Assembly (NCBI GenBank): GCA_025200525.1
Contig: CM045762.1
Span: forward strand, 85,936,717-86,000,716
Direction of reading: 5' to 3'
DNA: 64,000 nucleotides
Origin: Camellia lanceoleosa
Taxonomy: Eukaryota > Streptophyta > Magnoliopsida > Ericales > Theaceae
The notes beneath the pieces were generated by a model that was not told where the DNA came from, made no database searches, and worked only from the letters and a program-made list of their open reading frames with translations. Shown here piece by piece: positions 60,560-64,000 of the stretch. A program made the translations under genes and the position numbers. Position 1 is the first letter of the stretch. Each line of letters begins with the position of its first letter.

Positions 60560-60860
60560 ACCCTAAAAGTTGGTGGTCGGCCAGAAGCTGTGGGTTTCAT
60601 TTTGGGCCTCTCCTTCAAGCTCTATGTTGTGACTCTTGGTTCAATGTTGCCAAATTCAACCTTGGATCCTTGTTCTACACATCAGGAGGACACTTTGGTA
60701 TGGTGGTCGGCAAAGAATTGTTGGTTTCATTTTGGGCCTCTCCTTCAAGCTCTATGTTGTGACTCATGGTTCGGTGTTGCCAAATTCCAACCTTGGGGCC
60801 TTGTTCTACACACATGGGAGGCACTTTGGTATGGTGGTCGGCCGGAAAATCTCTTTGTTC
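60560..60860. repeat. ~130-bp tandem array (3 units) in the right LTR
   Basis: TGGTGGTCGG recurs at 60571, 60701 and 60832, with CCTCTCCTTCAAGCTCTATG between copies. LTR 2 has two related units (33866 and 33999). Confidence 0.88.
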
Positions 60861-61399
60861 ATTTTTGGGGTGGCCGACCGGCCATGGTGGGTGGTGGCCC
60901 GAGGTGGGGTGGCCGGCCACCTCCTAAATTACTGGCCGGCGACTTCACCTTTCGGCAAATTGTCCGGGATATCTTCCAACATATCCCGGGGCATCCGGGG
61001 GGTATTTCGGGAGGGAAAGATTGGGTGCTTTCCCTCCCCTTTGACACCCCATTTCTTGTCTATTTGAAGGGCCCTCCCTCTCCTTCTTCAAGGTTGGAAA
61101 AACTTGTCTCAAGAGATCATCTCCAAATTCCTCCATTTTCATAGCTCAAAACCTCAAAAAGCTTCTAAGTCCCTAGGTCTTCTCTTCATCAACACCTAGC
61201 CTCACCATCCTTACTACCATTCCAGCAGCTAGGAAGTGAATTTCAGAGGTTGAGGAGCTACAAATCAAAGCCAAGAATCAAAGAAAGACAAGTCTTCAAG
61301 GGTAAGTCTTCAAAACCAACTTTTAGGGCTTTTTCTTGATTCATTTCTATACTCCAATTGGTTGAGAATTGGGGCTCCGACCCCTACTGCTTTTGTGCT

Positions 61400-61910
61400 T
61401 GTTTTGAGCCCCTCTACAACTTTGTAGAAGGGCTCAACTTCATTTGATGCTCCTATGAGATACTTGTTTCAATACCTAGCTTTTATGCCATTATCTTGCA
61501 TGCTAGTTTAGGCCTATTTCCTTTTGTTTTCAGAGGTCCGACCCCTTCTGATTTTGTGCTCATTTTGAGCCCCTCTACAACATTGTAGAAGGGCTCAACC
61601 TCATTTGGTCATTGTATATACCACCTCCTTCAAATTCCATCAAGTGTGCCATTTTTGCATGCAATTTTTGACCTATTTGTGTTTGTTTTTGGGACTTTGA
61701 CCCCTACTGGTTTTGGTCTTATTTTGACCTCCTTTACATATTTCATGAATAAAGTTTTGTCATTTGGTGTGTGCATTGCATGTCTCATGATATAGCCTAT
61801 TTGGAAGCCTACTTTGCATGGATTTTATAGCATGTTTGTATTCTGATTTTGAGGATGTCATCTTCTGAAATTGTGCTTATTTTTATCTCATCTTCAATGT
61901 TGTACAAGAA
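61400..61910. repeat. ~161-bp tandem array with GAGCCC hairpins in the right LTR
   Basis: Near-perfect hairpins with arms GAGCCCCTCTACAA and TTGTAGAAGGGCTC lie at 61406-61435 and 61567-61596. Decayed units follow near 61731 and 61890. It matches the array at 32620-33340. Confidence 0.85.
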
Positions 61911-62239
61911 AGTTTGTCCATTTGGGGTTTTCATATATCACTTGTCTCAATACCCCTCTTTTGGCCACTAACTTTGCATGCTATTGTTGATCTACCTATG
62001 CTTGCATTTTGGCCATGTTTGTTACTGAAAAATGCCATATTTGGGACTGCCTTGCTACTGTTCTTGCTGCCATGATCATATTTTGCATGTATAGCATGGC
62101 TATAGGCCATTTCGGGGCTTGATTTCACACTTTCGGGATGAATGCATGCTTCGAGTGTTATTTCGAATTGTTTCGGGGCTGTTTTCCCCTTTATTTAGGT
62201 GCTGAAATTCCATTGCCATGCTTACATATCATTCCCTAT

Positions 62240-63130
62240 GCCATTTGCATCATTTTTGCATTGCCTCGGTTTTCGTGCCAGTGTGCACGCCTTTCGAGGC
62301 GCCCCTGTTTTATCCGACGGCAGCCTATGTGAGGGTGGTTGAGGCCCTCTCATGTCGGCGTAAGCCCAATTTGCATTTTCATGCTTCTACATCATTGCCT
62401 CGATTTGCGTGCCCGTGTGCACGCATTTCGAGGCGCTTTGTTTTTATCCGACGGCAGCCTATGTGAGTGTGGTTGAGGCCCTCTCATGTTGGCGTAAGCC
62501 CAATTTGCATTTTCATGCTTCTTTATCATTGCCTCGATTTGCGTGCCCGTGTGCACGCACTTCGAGGCACCTCTTTTTTATCCGACGGCCTCCTATGTGA
62601 GTGAGCTGAGGCTCTCCCATGTTGGTGTAAGCCCATCGCGACATTCCGTGTGCCATTTCATTGCACTTCATACATTCCTCGGTTTGCGTGCCGGTGTGCA
62701 CGCATTTCGAGGCGCTTTGTTTTTATCCGACGGCAGCTTATATGAGTGCGGCTGAGGCCCTCTCATGTTGGCGTAAGCCCATCATTGCATTCCGTATGCC
62801 ACTTCATACATTCCTCGGTTTGCGTGCCCGTGTGCACGCATTTCGAGGCGCTTTATTTTTATCCGACGGCAGCCTATGTGAGTGTGGTTGAGGCCCTCTC
62901 ATGTTGGCGTAAGCCCAATTTGCATTTTCATGCTTGTATGTCATTGCCTCGGTTTTGCGTGCGGGTGCGCGTTTTTTTAAACGCCGGTTATATCCGATTT
63001 TTATCTCATTTCATATCATCGCCTCGGTTTGCGTGCGGGTGTGCCGCATGATTTCGAGGCACTTCGATTTTACCGATTTGCATTTCATATCATCGCCTCG
63101 ATTTGCGTGCCCGTGTGTGCACGCTTTGGC
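62240..63130. repeat. Hairpin tandem array (8 units) in the right LTR
   Basis: Units near 62268, 62397, 62530, 62675, 62813, 62946, 63021 and 63096 share CCTCGGTTTGCGTGC ... GCACGCATTTCGAGG, which can form a two-step hairpin. The first six are spaced about 130-145 bp, the last three about 75 bp. Spacers share TTTTATCCGACGGC and CTCATGTTGGCGTAAGCCC. Confidence 0.9.
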
Positions 63131-64000
63131 GTCTCATTCATCTCATTTTCATAGCATTGAGCATGCTAGGTTGTATATTAGTTGCATTTCATGCATATCA
63201 TGCATATCGCACGAAGCGAGGTACATTCCAGACTCAGTAACTGAGCGGTCTCAATTCCCAAGTTGGACACTCGGATTACCCATGATGGAGTTAGGTTTTT
63301 GTTGTAGCATTCATCCGCATTCATCCGATATTGAGTTGTGCAATTCGGCTCCTCGGCCATCATGCATCGATATCGTGATTGGTGGCATGAGGATCGAGGC
63401 ATGCATATATTTGAAATACATCTTTGTGCCCTTTTCTGCTCTCTGTTGCAAAATTCAGAGTTTAGCAACTTTCGGAGTTGGACGCGCATTTCAAGAAATA
63501 TTGTCAACAGAGGCTAAATCGGGGCATCGATTGGATTTCCGCGCAAACCCAACAAACGGCATCTATCGAAGCAAAGCGATCCACGGCTTGCACGATTCGC
63601 TTTTATTAATTAATTTGTCAATTAATTAGAAATCTGTATTATTCTTTCATTTTCGGACTGTATTATTATTTATTCGGACCCTCTGCGCGAGGGCACAATT
63701 GTAATAAGGGTGTGTGAGTGTGATGTATGTCTTCCAACCCCCATTTCTTTCTCCTTTTATTTACCGCTTTGGATGGTTAGATATAGGGCATATTTCAATT
63801 AGCATCTGATGTAATGACATGTTTGCATCATTCATCATTTTGCACGAACTCGGCGCATCATACAAACTGCATCTGTATTTCAATTCCAAGTTGAGTACTT
63901 GATAGCTGTCGCATCTCATATGCCATATTTAGAATAGCCGAGCCTGCTATAATTGCATCTTTGCATGTGTTGCATTAGGCATTTCAGTATACTTAGGATT

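Larger units (their letters stand above)
59444..64000 (+). mobile_element. Long gypsy LTR, same subfamily as LTR 2, cut by the window end
   Basis: It begins TGTAGACACCCC at 59444 and is collinear, in reverse complement, with 34704-31123 joined to 20309-19960. By that alignment about 0.8 kb of LTR remains beyond the window. It contains four tandem arrays (59802-60420, 60560-60860, 61406-61900, 62240-63130). A 451-codon plus-strand ORF (59789-61144) crosses the first two arrays and is not conserved in LTR 2. The flank left of 59444 is not purine-rich, so this is a 5' or solo LTR and not a 3' LTR after an internal region. Confidence 0.88.

Noticed and set aside
59789..61144. A 451-codon plus-strand ORF in the right LTR
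   Set aside because: It runs through two tandem arrays, has no recognisable domain, and the equivalent part of LTR 2 is not open. It is chance openness of GC-rich repeats.
62240..63130. CRISPR-like look of regularly spaced palindromic repeats
   Set aside because: Spacers are themselves repeated and long, units decay gradually, and the locus is a plant LTR. It is an ordinary tandem array.

Overview
This is plant nuclear DNA, most likely from a woody or other core eudicot; I cannot name the species. The evidence is an RGA-type CC-NBS-LRR gene, Ty1/copia and Ty3/gypsy retrotransposons of plant lineages, a tRNA-derived SINE, hAT and Mutator-type DNA elements, and AT-rich intergenic DNA full of microsatellites. 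No bacterial or organellar genes are visible. Only one locus looks like an ordinary host gene, the resistance gene at 39653-43954. Most of the rest is transposable elements nested in one another.

Left part (1-34704). A hairpin-rich tandem array (83-595) is followed by a six-exon plus-strand pseudogene of the plant mobile domain (PMD) type (1334-4577). Next come two minus-strand gypsy elements of Tat/Ogre type. Each keeps a damaged gag, a leader and long non-coding internal DNA, but no recognisable pol. The first has a 3.7 kb LTR (9209-12942). The second has a 4.7 kb LTR (19159-34704) that is split by a complete 10.8 kb Sirevirus-like copia element (20310-31122). The copia insertion is clear-cut: CCCTC target duplications, paired ~1 kb LTRs, a tRNA-Met primer-binding site, a polypurine tract, two gag modules, PR-INT-RT-RH with frameshifts, and an extra 3' ORF in the envelope position.

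Middle part (34705-49167). About 5 kb of AT-rich DNA precedes the minus-strand CNL resistance gene. An 871-bp non-autonomous hAT element with 8-bp target duplications interrupts the gene. Both coding halves are open, and the reading frame would be continuous over 1,140 codons without the insert. Beyond the gene lie a Mutator-type element with 9-bp target duplications nested in a small hAT element, then a second probable hAT element that contains a SINE.

Right part (49168-64000). A 4.4 kb solo LTR with CTCTC duplications belongs to the 9209-12942 subfamily. A 2.3 kb solo LTR with ATGTT duplications follows. Then comes a CT-rich leader with an ORF resembling the Transposase_28 (gypsy-type transposon) domain. 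The window ends inside a plus-strand LTR (59444-64000+) of the same subfamily as the split LTR at 19159-34704. These long LTRs are largely built of several different tandem arrays whose units contain hairpins, and the copy numbers differ between the two LTRs.

I see no novel gene system of the operon kind. The most informative features are the hAT-interrupted resistance gene, the double-gag Sirevirus with its CTCGAG palindrome arrays, the hairpin-array LTRs, and the PMD gene lying antisense to a gag-only gypsy element.
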